A stretch of DNA of 64,000 nt from Cricetomys ansorgei (lineage: Eukaryota; Chordata; Mammalia; Rodentia; Nesomyidae): NCBI GenBank assembly GCA_026225945.1, contig JAMJFZ010001133.1, forward strand, positions 19,535,001 to 19,599,000, in the 5' to 3' direction. This document shows positions 21,476-33,622 of this stretch, one piece after another. Within the stretch, counting starts at the first letter, position 1. Every line of letters begins with the position of its first letter. A program made the translations under genes and the position numbers. Below the pieces are notes generated by a model. It worked only from the letters and a program-made list of their open reading frames with translations, did not search any database and was not told where the DNA came from.

Positions 21476-23649
21476 GAGTGAGACTCAGAATTTGTGCCAG
21501 GCAAATCCATCCAAAGGACTGTGAGACCCTTTGGCTGGAATCCGTATCTTCAGTGCGGCTGCTCTCTTGTTTCCTGCCCCTGCACTTGCGTGTAGATTTG
21601 GAAGTACTATGGGATAGGCCTTCTGGGCTAGGGTCTAGAAGAAGACTGCACAAATACAAAACAGTGTCTCATGAAATGCACGGCCTTAGAGGGCCACTGC
21701 GCTAGTCCCAGCTGTCTTTCCACCCACAAACCCTTCTAACAGTCAATACTGGGGAGGCCATGTTTATCTTTAAATTACTCTACCATTGTCAAGCCTGCCT
21801 CTCAGTGACACTGGAAGTACATGACTCGAACTGTTCTAGTAATGAAACTGACAACGTTTTCATAATTAGATCTTTCTGTATTGATGCTTAATATGTTATG
21901 TTACACAATAGAAGATCAATATCAAAATACAGTAGACTAATACCATCTAAGGCTAAAAATTTTCTTTGGAGGCATCAGAACTCGCTGTAAACTGTAATCA
22001 ACATTTTCCCACTAATTTCATGAAACAGAATAAACCAAATACTGCTAATAACTTTTGGTATAGGCTTACTATTTTAGATATATTTACTATATAGCTTTAA
22101 AAGTGAATTGAAGGTGTCTTGAACAGACAGCTATACTACATTAATATCTGACTCATTTCAGCCGAAACCATTTAAAATTAGAATAATGCACAAGATGTTT
22201 GAAAATTTCTAGAAGATTCAGAATCTGATGTACTTTGTACTAATGGCTATTAACCTAATTCATTGCTCATCTTGAGAATGATAAAAAAAATTACTACTGG
22301 AATTCATCAGGATAGATACATAGCATGGAAAGTAAGGATATTTTGTAATGTCTTCTCATTTACATCTTTCTATATCTGTACTCTGACAATAACAAATCTG
22401 TACACTGGAAACCAGTAAGTACCACTCGGAGCACATTGTGACACGGCCATTTAATTCTCATCATGAAAGATTTTTGTGAAGGATTACTGTGTTGTTCTGA
22501 GTTTAATGTCACTCACAATCTGCTGTCATCTGAAACCAACTGTTCCTTAGCTGAGGTTGAGTTGTATTTAGACTTCAGCAGTTGTTTAAAATCATGCCAC
22601 AGTTCATGGGCTCGGTGTGTGAATTATGGTGTTCTTCTAAGAACTCTGTCTCTCCTTCTGATTTCTGTGGACTTTGTTTTCACTGTGTTATATGGCTTCC
22701 ATCATCGCCTCTCTGTCAGCCACTTCATATGCATTAAAAGGTTGCTAAATCCTTACCAGCCTGAAATTATTTCTATTCTGATTTCACATTTCATTGAGTT
22801 TTTTTTTAAAGTAAGAATCCCTAAGTTCAGATCCAATTTCCTGAGAACTATGAATTTATTGCTCCGTTGTCTAGCATCCAGTCTTAATGAGGAGACACAC
22901 CTAAGGGCCTTTTCATTCTTGTTCTCATGAAAGAAAGATTTTCTCTTTTTTCTCTGGGAATCTTTCTTTCTTTCTTTTTTTTTCTGTGTCCTTGTATTCT
23001 CAAAATTCAAAGTTATGTGATCAGTCCGAGGGATGAGATTTTAGTCACCAAGCAGACACACAGTAGGCCCCTTTCAGCATAAAGACACATAATTTTTTTC
23101 ATATAAGGAAAATGCTTTTATTGTATCTTGATACTTTCCTACACTTTCTTTTCTTCATCATTCATTTTTATGATGCTTGTTGATTAAACAGTAGTCTTCT
23201 TGGACATAAAAATTTGTTTCATTTCTTAAATACTTACCTGACACATTTTTCTTTTCACTTCTTCTATAGTCGTATATTTATTTTATATTATTATATAGAA
23301 AATGATAAAAATAACCCACTTAAACCATTTAGACTTTCAATGCCTGAGTTAAAGTATATTCTTAAACTATATTCTTAAGTATTCTAAATTCTTAAAAATT
23401 TTATTTTGAACTAAATTTTAGCCCATTGATTTTAATTTTAAAAGTACTCATTTTAGATCTAAATTGTCTTAGTTTTTCTTTTTTATGCTTCTTTTTTTTT
23501 TTCTGATTGTCATAGTTCTGCTATGTATGGGCCACGTCTCTTTGAGGATTAACGTTGAATGGCTATTTCTGTAAAGATTCCTTCATGGAGGGAGGATATT
23601 TAAGACTTTGGAACTTAATAGAGGTTACCAGTCTCAAGAAGTAAACAAA
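21476..23649. other. 2.2 kb without recognised repeats
   Basis: Contains the longest frame outside microsatellites, 155 codons at 22463-22930 (+). Its translation has no recognisable domain or signal and is not bounded by splice-like or poly(A) features, so I treat it as chance. AT-rich from 23090 to 23500. Confidence 0.45.
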
Positions 23650-23960
23650 ACTTAGGTGTCAGGAGGCTAAGAGAAGATTCAAAAGGTGTCTCTCCAAGGT
23701 TATAAAGCAGTGATGATTGCTAAGGAGAAGGGCTCAGTGACCAACTGGTCCAGTGGCCAGCCTGCCAGTTGTGTAGGAGCTTCAAGGATGCAGCTTTCAT
23801 GAATGCCTACCTGTGAGAGGGTGGGCTTTTGGTTATGCAGATGCCTTTAAGTCACCTTACTCTGCAAGTAATCCCTCATGCATAACACTGAGATTAACGC
23901 CAATAAATTCACTAGTTCACTATGCTAGACTTGGGTGGAACTTTTTTTTTTTTTCTTGAT
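23650..23960 (+). mobile_element. possible LTR fragment
   Basis: 'GGGCTTTTGGTTATGCAGAT' with 'GTCACCTTACTCTGCAAGTA' and 'AACGCCAATAAATTCACTAG' looks like the 3' half of a rodent LTR with its AATAAA. It is followed by a T14 run. Family not identified. Confidence 0.3.
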
Positions 23961-24043
23961 CTGTCCGTAGTACCCTGTCTCTGTGAAAAGACAGTTCTTT
24001 ACGTTTTCCAGTGAAAATAAATACAATGATAATCATCATTCTA

Positions 24044-24465
24044 TGTTTCTTAGTTGTGTCTTTATTGTTGTCATAAAACACTGTGCCCAAAAGCTACTCG
24101 GGGAGGACAGAGTTTGTCTTCTCTTAGAGGCCCACATCACAATCCATCAGTGAGCGATGGCAATGTAAGATCCTAAACAGGAAAGGAACCTGGAGGTAGA
24201 GACTGATGTTGAAGCAATAAAAGAGTGCTGCTTACAGCCTTGCTCCCCATAGATTGCTCAGCCTGTTCTCTTATACACTCCAGGTCCTCCTGTCCAGGAA
24301 TGGAACCTCCCACAATGCATTCTGTCTTCCCATATCAATTGCTAATTAGGAAAAAACAACACAGCCTTATGCATGGGCCACGCTGGCGGGGACAGTTTCT
24401 CAATTTATGTTCCCTCTTCTCAAATGATTCTAACTAGTGTCAAGCTGACATAAAACTAGCCAGAA
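24044..24465 (-). mobile_element. LTR-like rodent repeat, family B
   Basis: Starts TGTTTCTTAGTTGTG and contains 'GTGCTGCTTACAGCCTTGCT', 'CCCACAATGCATTCTGTCTT' and 'AGTGTCAAGCTGACATAAAAC', ending TAGCCAGA. It is the reverse of the TGTTAGTTTTTGTCAACTTGACAC repeat and nearly full length. Confidence 0.75.
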
Positions 24466-25004
24466 TGATCCATATCTCTGAATTACAGATTTTTCTCTGT
24501 CAATTTACTTTTAATGTCAAAGGATTTTGTTTCTGATGTATAGTATACACAGTGATTTTTGTTTGTCTAGCTTAAATTTAGCAAAAAAAAAAAAAAAAGG
24601 TAGTTGTGGGTTCTTCTAGCTATTGTTTATACCTGCATCATTTTTCTTTGGGAAAGGATTTTTACTGCTAGATTTCTACAGAGAAAGAGAAAACAAAGAG
24701 GTGGGAATTTGCCATCTCTCCAAAAGCTCAATGGTTCCACACTGCAGTAGTCTGTCACTTTCCATGTAAAGTCTTAACTGCTTAATTGCTAAAACCATGC
24801 AAATTATCACTGGAAGGGTAAATGGACTGACAAAGCCAAACCTTCTCAGACCTCAGTTAATTTTCCTGTTTAGAGCCCCACTTACCATTCTCTCTTACTG
24901 CTTCTAGGCTCAGAACTGTGGGGATTGCAGTGGGGTCTTAGTTCTTGCCTCCATTCAAGTTTATTCTTGTTTACATAATCTTTTAAATGTCCAATCACCA
25001 TTCT
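24466..25004. other. 0.5 kb unclassified, with A16 run
   Basis: A poly(A) run of about 16 occurs near 24583-24598. Nothing else recognised. Confidence 0.4.
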
Positions 25005-25165
25005 CTCTTTTAATTATGTATTTTAGTTTATGAGATTATAATATAATTATGTCATGTCTCCTTCCCTTTCCTCTCTCCAAACTCTTCTAGTTATTCCCCT
25101 TGCTCATTTCCAAATCCATAGCTTCTTTTTTCATTAATTGCTATTGCGCATCATTCTCTTTTTAC
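25005..25165 (-). mobile_element. L1 3' UTR end, segment 1
   Basis: 'GAGATTATAATATAATTATG', 'CTCCTTCCCTTTCCTCTCTC' and 'CTTTTTTCATTAATTGCTAT' are the reversed 3' end of the same L1 3' UTR seen on plus at 12745-13137. The matching distal piece is 25961-26140. Confidence 0.65.
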
Positions 25166-25169
25166 AAAA

Positions 25170-25382
25170 CTATTTTAAGTTTTGATATGTGTGTGTGTGT
25201 GTATCTGTGTTTGTTTATGCTACATGTATGCAGGTACTCAGGGAGGCCAGAATACAGCATCAAATTTCCTGGAGATGGAGTTATAGGTGATTGCATGTTT
25301 CCATACATGAGTACTGGGAGCCATATGTGTTCTCCTTTGTATCAGTAGCAAGTGCTCTTAACACTGAGCCACCTGTCCAGTA
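25170..25382 (-). mobile_element. B3-type SINE with (TG)n tail
   Basis: TG-rich tail, then 'CAGGGAGGCCAGAATACAGC', 'TCCTGGAGATGGAGTTATAG' and 'GCAAGTGCTCTTAACACTGA', ending GCCACCTGTCCAG. Inserted in or beside the L1 3' UTR. Confidence 0.75.
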
Positions 25383-25689
25383 TAATATTTCCCTTCAATG
25401 CTGATCATGTGACTCTTTTTATTTTTTTGCTATGAGCTGTTTTGCCCCCTTTTTTATGTTATTCCAAAGAAAATGACTAAACAAGCCCATTCAAATCATG
25501 TTGACTTGAAGTGCATCAGGTAAATTATATTATTAATTTTTGCTTTAAATTATTTTATCACTTATTACCTAGAACAAACTTATAGTTTGTATTGCTTACA
25601 GAGATTGAATAAGGCTAATTAATTTTACATGATTAGATTTATAATAAACTGTTGTGGAAGTTTATTTTTTAGTTATGTTTAAAATAGCT

Positions 25690-25955
25690 GTTTTGCACAT
25701 CGTTGGGTGAAGGGCTGCCTAGGCCTTAGCATTTGTATTGTCTGCAGGTGTTGGTTTTATGTAAAAGATGTTTGATTGCTCATGGCCTGCACATGCTGTC
25801 AATAGAACACTTGAGGAGTTCCGTATCAATAAAAACACCTGAGATGAGGTTCTCAGGATTCCATTGTACAGTATGGTGCTCGCCGTGACAGACTGCTGAG
25901 GTCTGGTAGGTTTTGCATGTATGAATATTCCTCTTTGTCTGCTTGCTGAGCTGCC
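25690..25955 (+). mobile_element. possible solo LTR inside L1 3' UTR
   Basis: 'GGGCTGCCTAGGCCTTAGCA', 'GTCTGCAGGTGTTGGTTTTA', 'TGGCCTGCACATGCTGTCAA' and an AATAAA at 25828-25833 give an LTR-like layout between two L1 3' UTR pieces. Name and exact ends not determined; no internal region present. Confidence 0.35.
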
Positions 25956-25960
25956 ACAGT

Positions 25961-26140
25961 AGTGTTACTAGGAGACACAATTGCACAGTAAATTAACTTG
26001 TCCTCTTACAATCTTTCTGCCCCCTCTTCTTCAATGTTCCCTGAACCTTAGATGTGGAAATGTTCCATAGATGTATCAACTGGGACTGAGCTCCACAACT
26101 CCCAAACTGCATTTTGATTGGTTGTGGTTTTCTGTGACAT
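25961..26140 (-). mobile_element. L1 3' UTR, segment 2
   Basis: 'AGTGTTACTAGGAGACACAA', 'CTTACAATCTTTCTGCCCCC', 'CTGGGACTGAGCTCCACAAC' and 'TTTTGATTGGTTGTGGTTTT' are the reversed internal part of the L1 3' UTR present on plus at 38280-38450. Confidence 0.75.
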
Positions 26141-26184
26141 TTAAAAAGTACAGTTGTTATTTTCAAAGATTCACTTCTTGTGAA

Positions 26185-26330
26185 ACTCTTTTAAACACAA
26201 CTCATTGAGGTAGATATTATCATTCTAGCTTATTAAGTGGGTAGTTAAAACCATTCAGATTAACACGTGTAGGTGACATAGGCAGTAAATAGCAGAGCCA
26301 GCACCTGCAGTGCTCATAATAATCCATTCT
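26185..26330 (-). mobile_element. MIR SINE
   Basis: In minus orientation it follows the MIR consensus: 'AACTCATTGAGGTAGATATT' (ATGAGGTAGGTACTATT), a variable middle, then 'GTGACATAGGCAGTAAATAG' and 'CAGAGCCAGCACC' (GGCAGAGCC). This is an old, mammal-wide element. Confidence 0.7.
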
Positions 26331-26377
26331 CTTTCTAGGTGCCTATGCTTTAAAAGAAAGAATAGACAAGGCTATCA

Positions 26378-26470
26378 GAAGTAGAGAGGAAATGGGAAAG
26401 AGAAACAAGGAGAAGAAAAAGAAGGTGGAAACTGTAATGAGGGAGAGGGGAAGGGAGACGGGAGGGAAGG
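26378..26470. repeat. purine-rich tract
   Basis: About 90 bases of mostly A and G on the plus strand, without a fixed unit. Confidence 0.75.
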
Positions 26471-29409
26471 AACAGTTCCTGCAGTCTATAAACAACCAAC
26501 ATCCTGAATCAGCTTGTTTGAAAAGAGTCTGGACAGTTGCATTAATTTTAGATTTTTTTTTTTTTTTTTAGAAAATTCTGATCTATAACCAGTATTAGAA
26601 ACTGCTGCCTTAAATCTTAATTTCTTTATCTTAGTTTTCAGATAAACTGCAAAGAGGTCAAGAGGTAAGCTCTAAACTAGGAGGGAATGTTGAAGCTGAC
26701 TCAGAACCAAAATAGGTTAGGTACAAGTAAAGTCTCCATTAGGATACTTGATACAATATACCTAACGGAGGCTCTGCAGGCCAAAATGGCTAGTTATTAA
26801 GAAAAAGTGGAAACAGAGAAAAGATTATTATTCAATTCAAGAAACAGTACATTTTGCTATAAAATATCCCTAAAGAAGTACAGTTGGTAACAAACCATCA
26901 GTCTAAAGCTTTTACTTACCACTGTATCAGAAAACACAGCAGGAGGGCTGACTGAGAAGGAGCACAAGAAAAGGTGCTGGCAGAGACAGCGAAACAGTCA
27001 CTATTTCTTTGAAATGGGAAGAGTGATGGATAGCAATCAAAATACATGTTAGTGGGCAGGATACTGAAGCCATTCCTTGTGACTGTTCTTGGTGGCTCTG
27101 TTCAGGAGCGCAGAAGCGTGCCCCAAAAGGAAAGCTTTAGGAACGGGTTAATGTTTGGGGAAATTACTGGAAGAATAAGAAAATGACTTGACTATAGCAA
27201 CCACAAGTGTGGACAAGGCTATCCCAGGACTGACGACCATGGATTTATAGGGGCATCCCATAGTGTTCATGTCTCCCTAGACAGCACCTTGCCTTGCTAA
27301 GCCCAAAGATGGACACTCTGAAGAATGGGGTTTTATGGAGAAGAAGAAATAGAATAGTAAAGTACATGATACATTTCACAATTGATGGCATTGTATAGTA
27401 ATAAATAGTAAGTAAGTTATATTTTCAAAAGCCTCCTTAAGAATTTAAAACTAGTCAGGCAGAATGTCTAGTTGCTTATATTAACCTGCCTTATTATTGA
27501 TTGGAATCTATGCAAATATTTTTAAATTAATGGAAAATTACTAGAAAAACTCAGATTAATAAGGACGATAAGTCAGAATGTGTTGTCTATGTGAATGAGA
27601 TTCTCAAAGAATAAATAAGAGTATTTTTTAAAGACAAGATGCATTTAAATAATTAAAGTCTGATATAATGCTGTTAAAAATCAAACTCCTCATTGATTTA
27701 TGTAAAGAAAGCAAACCTCAGACTGCTTCCAAAGATTCCAGGGGTCTGCAGGCTGTTTGAGGGGCAAATAATGCTCCGATCGCAAAACTTTCTTGAATGC
27801 CAGGCCCATAAAATGCACAATTCACACAAATAAATTTTAATGCGCACTTTTCAAGCCAGATAAAAAATAATTAGTGGGACGTTACATAAGTGTCAACAGA
27901 TGGCAAAAAGTGATGTGACTCAGAATCTTAAAATAGTTTGAAAAAAATGTTCCATTGTCAAATAAGACAAGCAGTTACCAGAAAATAATAGTTTAAATCA
28001 ACCACTAGTTTTCAGTTTTTCCTCCCTTGAAAAATATGGAAAGCTATAAAATTATAAATTGGTTAAAAAGCATAAAGTTTGAACGATTACAGAACTAAGA
28101 GGTTTGTTAAACTAATTTAAAGATGAAAATATGTTCTGACAAGAGGCCTTTGCTGTTCTGAGTTACAGGCACAGTGCTTCTCCGAGATTTGGGCACAAGT
28201 GCTCAACTGAAATGAACAGGAAGTCATAATGAAACATGAACTGCCTGAGGCTGAATCCTGAGGCATATGTGCACCTCAGTTGGGCTCCATAATGGATTAA
28301 CTGCTCATGAGTTTCTACAACATTGTCCATTCATAAGAAGAGAGCCCAGTTCCTGAGACCACAATTAGCTTCACATTGCATAAATGAAATTTAAAAAGGA
28401 ACATAAAATTCCTCTATCTAAGTTAAAATCTGTAATCAACTAGGTTTTTTTACAGACTGTCATTAACAGACATCTTTAGCTATAATAACACTTTGATTGA
28501 GAGGATAGAACAAAATTTTTAGCATAAAGATGGTCAAAGGGGTTGGACGAGCCATTTATTGCACATCCAAGAGAACAGAGCTGCCCTAAAGGGATTCTAA
28601 TATAGTTGAGGTTACGAGGCAGTTACTGTAATCTCCCCCACAAATACAGAAGTGTCTTGACTATGTTTGGAGAACCTACCCTCCATTACTAATGAATGCT
28701 AGATAATCCCCAAGCCAAATTTTGTCATTAGTAAACATCTTTCATATTCATTATGGCAGATATTTTTTATTTTTCTCCTCTAAGCCATCTTCTCAAGTAT
28801 TGCTATGCTCTTAATTCTCTATACAATTTTGTGAAACTATTCCTAAATTTTTAAATATTTTTAATTATTTTCCTATGTGGAACTAATAAAAGATAGACAA
28901 TTATCTTTGTTTTCATGAAAAAAAAAAAGAGCTCAAGCTAAGAAATCAAAAGCTCTAAAAATATTTAAATCAACTATCTTAACACCTTCTAAATTGTTGG
29001 TTCAATTGTTTAAAAATCCACACTTTTATTATGTGGCTATAAGAAACTATGCATCTCTTTGGATCTTATTTGTCCCTCTCCTGGGGATCATTCTAATACC
29101 ATGATTAAGTGCCTCTATCACAGTGAGTTTTTTAAGTACCCTAGAGGACTGAACTGAGAAGCTCTCTTTGTTTCTTTGTATGTTTATCCATCTGCTGGAA
29201 CCCTGAATTACCTGTTTCTTTTGTTAAGGGTATGAAAATCCTCACAGCTGTGGCAAACAAAATGAAGAGGAAACCTTCAACACCTGCCCCTGAAATCATA
29301 CCAAGTTTGCACCTTGCTCTGCTATTATACAGGATACTGGCTCCTAGAAATTTTGTCACCATCCATTGGACATCCCATAAAACAGTTAACCTCTATCTTT
29401 TAAAAAATA
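26471..29409. other. 2.9 kb repeat-poor sequence
   Basis: Apart from a T15 run near 26556-26570 and an A12 run near 28919-28930, I recognise no repeat. No ORF longer than about 73 codons. Being free of rodent transposons, it is a reasonable place to look for conserved non-coding sequence. Confidence 0.5.
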
Positions 29410-30410
29410 TATATTGTATCAACTGAAGAATGGATAAGGAGATTGTGGCACATCTACACAATGGAGCACTACTCAGCTATTAAAAAATATGAGTACATGA
29501 AACTTTGCAGGAAAATGGATGAACTAGAAAAAAAACATCCTGAGTCAGGTAACCCAGTCCCAGAAAGACAAACACAGAATGTACTCACTTATATGTGGAT
29601 GCTAACTGTTAAGCCAAGGACAAAGATGCTGCAACCCACAGACCCAGAGAGACTATGCAACAAGGAAGGCCCGAGTGGAGACACAGGGATCTCCCTGCTA
29701 AAGGGGACATAGAACTGATGATGCAGGTGGGATGTGGAAGGATGGGAATGGGAAGAAAAGGGACCAGGAGGGTGGACAGGGATGGAGAGACAGAATATAT
29801 GGAGAGATGACCAGAATTGGAGAGCATGTAGGAGAAACTCAGGAACCTAAAACAGTAGAAACTCCCTGGACTTTGTGAGGGTGACCCTAGTGAAGACCTC
29901 TAGTAATGGGGGGGATAGGGAGCCTAAACAGGGTATCTCCTGTTGCCAGCCAAGGCTTCCAGTGATGGGACTGGGGGAGGATCCCAGACAGAGAAACTTC
30001 AACCTAAGGCCTATCCTCCTTTCAGGAGCTGCTGGGACAATGGAAGGGCAGACAACCATGCTAAAAGAGAGAATCCATGACTGATACTCCAGGCAGGCCA
30101 GGAACAAGAGACTAGATAGCCAGGAGAGGACTTCTAAAGTTATTCTGCTTTACTCACAGAGCAGTGCCTAGCCCAATCTTCATCAGAGAGGCTTCCTCTT
30201 GTAGCTGATGGGAGCAGATGCAGAGGCCCAAGACCGAATAAAGTACAGAGCTCAGAGAGTTCCACGGAAGAGGTGGAGGAGGGGTTGTGGGGACCAGAGG
30301 GGTTGAGGACACCAGGAGAACAAAGCCCATGGAGTCAACTGACCAGCACTTTTAGGGGCTCACACAGTCTGAAACAATAGACTTGGAACCTATAGAGTCC
30401 CCCTAGATTT
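29410..30410 (+). mobile_element. L1, 5'-truncated: ORF2 C-terminus and 3' UTR
   Basis: The frame at 29443-29712 encodes the conserved L1 ORF2 C-terminal motif (here YTMEHYSAIKK) and nearby KMDELEKK, followed by a relic 'PERQTQNVLTYMWML' end. The 3' UTR follows from about 29700, with G/A-rich modules. It is 5'-truncated at about 29410 and inactive; a normal L1 is 6-7 kb. Confidence 0.85.
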
Positions 30411-30479
30411 GTCTTGTGGTTGTCACCTTTCTGTAATTCCAATTGTCAGTTTTGGGTATTATTTATTATACTATTAGAG

Positions 30480-32205
30480 TCTTTTTCAGAAAGTCTTTCC
30501 ATATCTTCCTATCTTGAAATGATTTATTTTTCTATTTATTTTTAGATTAATTTCACGAAAATCTGGTAAAATAAGTTATTCAATTATTTAGTATTTAAAT
30601 AATTAATTTTAATTATTTGTAAATAAGTTATCTAAATTAAAAACACTTTTGCAGCCTAGAACGTAGTCTATTTTAGAGAAAGTGTTATCGACTTTTGAGA
30701 AGAAAGTATGTTCTGTAGTTGTTAGACCAAATCGCCTATAAATACTTGTTGAGTTCGTTAGGCTTGAGGTATAATTTAATTCTGAAATTTTTTTGTTGAC
30801 TTTTAGTTTGGATGACATACCTAAAACTGAGGTTAAACACAGGTTAAAGTCACCACCATTGCTGTGAAAGAACTTGTATTAGGAACGATCTGACCTTGTA
30901 CTCCAGTTACCATTTGTTTCATTCGTGGGAGTCCCGGGCTAGAGAGAGAACTCCTTGGGTGAAAGTGTTTGTCTCCATAACTGACAACATGAGATCAAGC
31001 CCTGGAACTCCCAGGGTGGAAGGAGAGAACTGACACTTACACGTTGTCTTCTGATTTTTATTTTAAACTTCCATTTGCTTGGTAGATTGACTCCCATCTT
31101 TAAACTCATGCTGTGGTGTTTTTGCTAAGGAGGTGTGTTTCTTGGAGACGACAAATGCTTAGAGTTGTCAGACCAGCAAGTGTGCATCTCTTTAAGATGC
31201 ATTAAGGCTAATAAAGGTTTAGGTTGTTGTTGGGAGATGTTTCCTAATTCCTGTAATTCTGTTGGTTGTTTTACTGGTTGACTAGAGCATTATTTTTCTC
31301 CCCTATTAGAATTAGGTGTCTGCTAATTTAATGTGTTTGGCATGTTAGATTCCTTTTCAACTCTCCTGATGAAATTGATTCTTTCCTATGCTCGCAGGAT
31401 TGAGATTATGGTTTTTCTTTCCCTTCTCTATATAGTATTGTTTTAAATGTCTTCTGCAGTAACAGTTTGGTGGTCCTGAACTGCCTTGGATTTTATTTTT
31501 CTGGAAATACCCTATTGATCTGTCAATTTTAAAAGAATTCTGTGCTGAATATAGCAATGCCAGTTGGCACTTACTTACTTTTAGGATTTGGAATATATCA
31601 TCCCATGCTTCCCTGAGTTTGAGAGTTGCTGATAAGAGATCTGATGTTGCTTCCACTTTAAGTGAATTGGAATATTTTGCTTATAGCCTTTGACATTGTT
31701 TTGTATTTTTGATACCTTGACAACAGTATATTCTAGAGAACTTCTTCTCTGTTCACATCTAGCTGGGGTTCTAAATGATTCCTATTAAGTTTTGACACTC
31801 GCTTTTTTCTCTATTCTGTGAATTTTTCTGCATTAGTTTTACCAGATAGATTTTTCTAGGCCTTTAACCTTTTTCTGGTCCTTCTATACAGAGGATTTGG
31901 GGACACAATCTCTTGGTTATGTCCCTGAGTTCTTGAAGTTGTGTTCAGGCTACCTTTTTATTGATGTCTAAATGTAAGCTGTGTTCCATCCCTGCTGTTA
32001 TTTCTTCTACTTGAGATCTTGCCTGATGATTCTCACTACTGTGTCATTTGCTTGATTGGCTTCCACTTGCCTCCTTTGGGTCATCTGCATACTCACTGAT
32101 AACATTAAAAGCAGAGTTTGAAATACTTTTTCTAGCATTTTGGTCTTCAATTACCTTTGATTTTAGTTTCTGGAAAGTAGTGAGCTTTGGGAGGTGTTGT
32201 GCTGC
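30480..32205 (-). mobile_element. ancient L1M/HAL1-like LINE
   Basis: In reverse it tracks the same region as 9690-10903: 'TTTTGAGAAGAAAGTATGTTCTGTAG' (about 30694-30719), 'GTTGAGTTCGTTAGGCTTGA', 'TGTGTTTCTTGGAGACGACA', then 'GGAATATATCATCCCATGCT' and 'GATAAGAGATCTGATGTTGC' further towards the element's 5' side. No coding capacity remains. A B4 SINE interrupts it at 30933-31060. Confidence 0.6.
30933..31060 (+). mobile_element. B4-type SINE inside LINE
   Basis: 'GGGTGAAAGTGTTTGTCTCC', 'GATCAAGCCCTGGAACTCCC' and 'GGTGGAAGGAGAGAACTGAC' match the forward B4 body. Confidence 0.65.
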
Positions 32206-32207
32206 CT

Positions 32208-32215
32208 TGTATATG

Positions 32216-32282
<67 letters not shown>

Positions 32283-32302
32283 ATACACACACATATATAT
32301 AC
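32208..32302. repeat. (TG)n / (TA)n array
   Basis: ATATGTATATATG leads into about 50 bases of TG, then more TG and CA/TA alternation, next to the 5'-side end of the old LINE. Confidence 0.95.
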
Positions 32303-33596
32303 ATTATTGTTTTATTTTTTTAATCTGCTTTGTTCTGGAAATCTGTTGAGATGCACGAGTCATCCCTTTCACTGTTCCCCACTCTTACTGCTTGCGTTTA
32401 TCTTGTTTTATGTGGGACTTCTTGGGTAATTATCTTCACTGGGGCTTATGATCCCGTCTCTGTTTACAGGGCAAGTTGACTGAAATAAAAGGAACAGTGA
32501 TTTGACAGTCAGCCTAGCGTTAGTGCTCAGTAAAATATACTGTGCAGCTTAACTGTATCCTCAATAAGGTTCTGAGAGAGAAGTACTATTGGTCAAAATG
32601 GTAGTCCACAGATTTTTACAGCTTAGAGAACTAATAATTAAGTAAAGAGGGGGAACAGGAAAATTAAAATGATGAAGTCTCTGAGCTAGAGGTGTGAGAA
32701 ATAATAGACAAATATTATAGAACAGATATAGAAAAAGGAAGGACATCCATTAAAACTCACTTAGGCTAGGTATAAGATAAAGTGAAGCAGCTAAGCACTT
32801 GGAATTCAAAAGTATGAGACGAAAAAACAGAAACAAAAACAGAACAAAATCAATATTATAGTGTCTTTCGTTATTTCCTACCAATTGGGATGAATGTGGC
32901 TCTCTTCACACCCCCATTTATCTTATCAGTTTGGCAGGTAAGAGGGCTGCTGGTCTCAGTGACTCAGATAAGTTACAGGAGAATATCCACCCTGCAACAA
33001 AGAGGAAAACATGAAATTACAGGCTCATTGTGTGCAGAAATGGCCTGGTTTTAGCATGGTCACTGTTTGAATAAATGAGTTAAAGCTTTGTAATAATGTT
33101 CTCATACAGAGAGACTTGGATCTGGTAGTTACTAGAGGATGCATACACCTGGCTTTCAAAGGTTCTCACCTAACACAGTTCACCTTCTGCTTAAACACTG
33201 ATGAGAAAATAAAATACAGTCACCTTCAGCCAAATAACTTACTGCAGATGCCCATAAGCAGAATTTAGCAGTTCCTTCTGAATTATTAGACCATCTGCTG
33301 CACTTGCTCTCTGATAGTTGGAGGTAGGTAACCCCTGGCACCAGAAGCAGCTAAGGCAGCTGCACTTTTACTGGTAGTGTGCTGGTTGTGCATTGAGGAT
33401 TCCAAGTCCTAGGGACTCACACTGTCTTCCAAGGCTAAATCATTTACACCAAGGTCAATAAGCTGTCCTTTGAAGAAAAATGTTAAGTCAGGCTCTCATC
33501 TTACAGGTTTTGTAATTATCAGCATTATTTTTTAACTTTTACAAACTGCTAATGGTTTTACTGCTAAAGTAGAAAATCTAAAACCAAGTAAAGTGG
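32303..33596. other. 1.3 kb without recognised features
   Basis: No gene or repeat that I can name. Confidence 0.45.
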
Positions 33597-33622
33597 ACAC
33601 ACACACACACACACACACACCT
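33597..33622. repeat. (CA)n short array
   Basis: About 12 CA units. Confidence 0.95.

Noticed and set aside
22463..22930. 155-codon plus-strand frame, longest outside microsatellites
   Set aside because: No domain, signal, splice or poly(A) context recognised. One frame of this length is plausible by chance in six frames of 64 kb. Comparative coding scores could reverse this.
29443..29712. 89-codon frame as a host gene
   Set aside because: It is the C-terminal relic of L1 ORF2 (YTMEHYSAIK motif).
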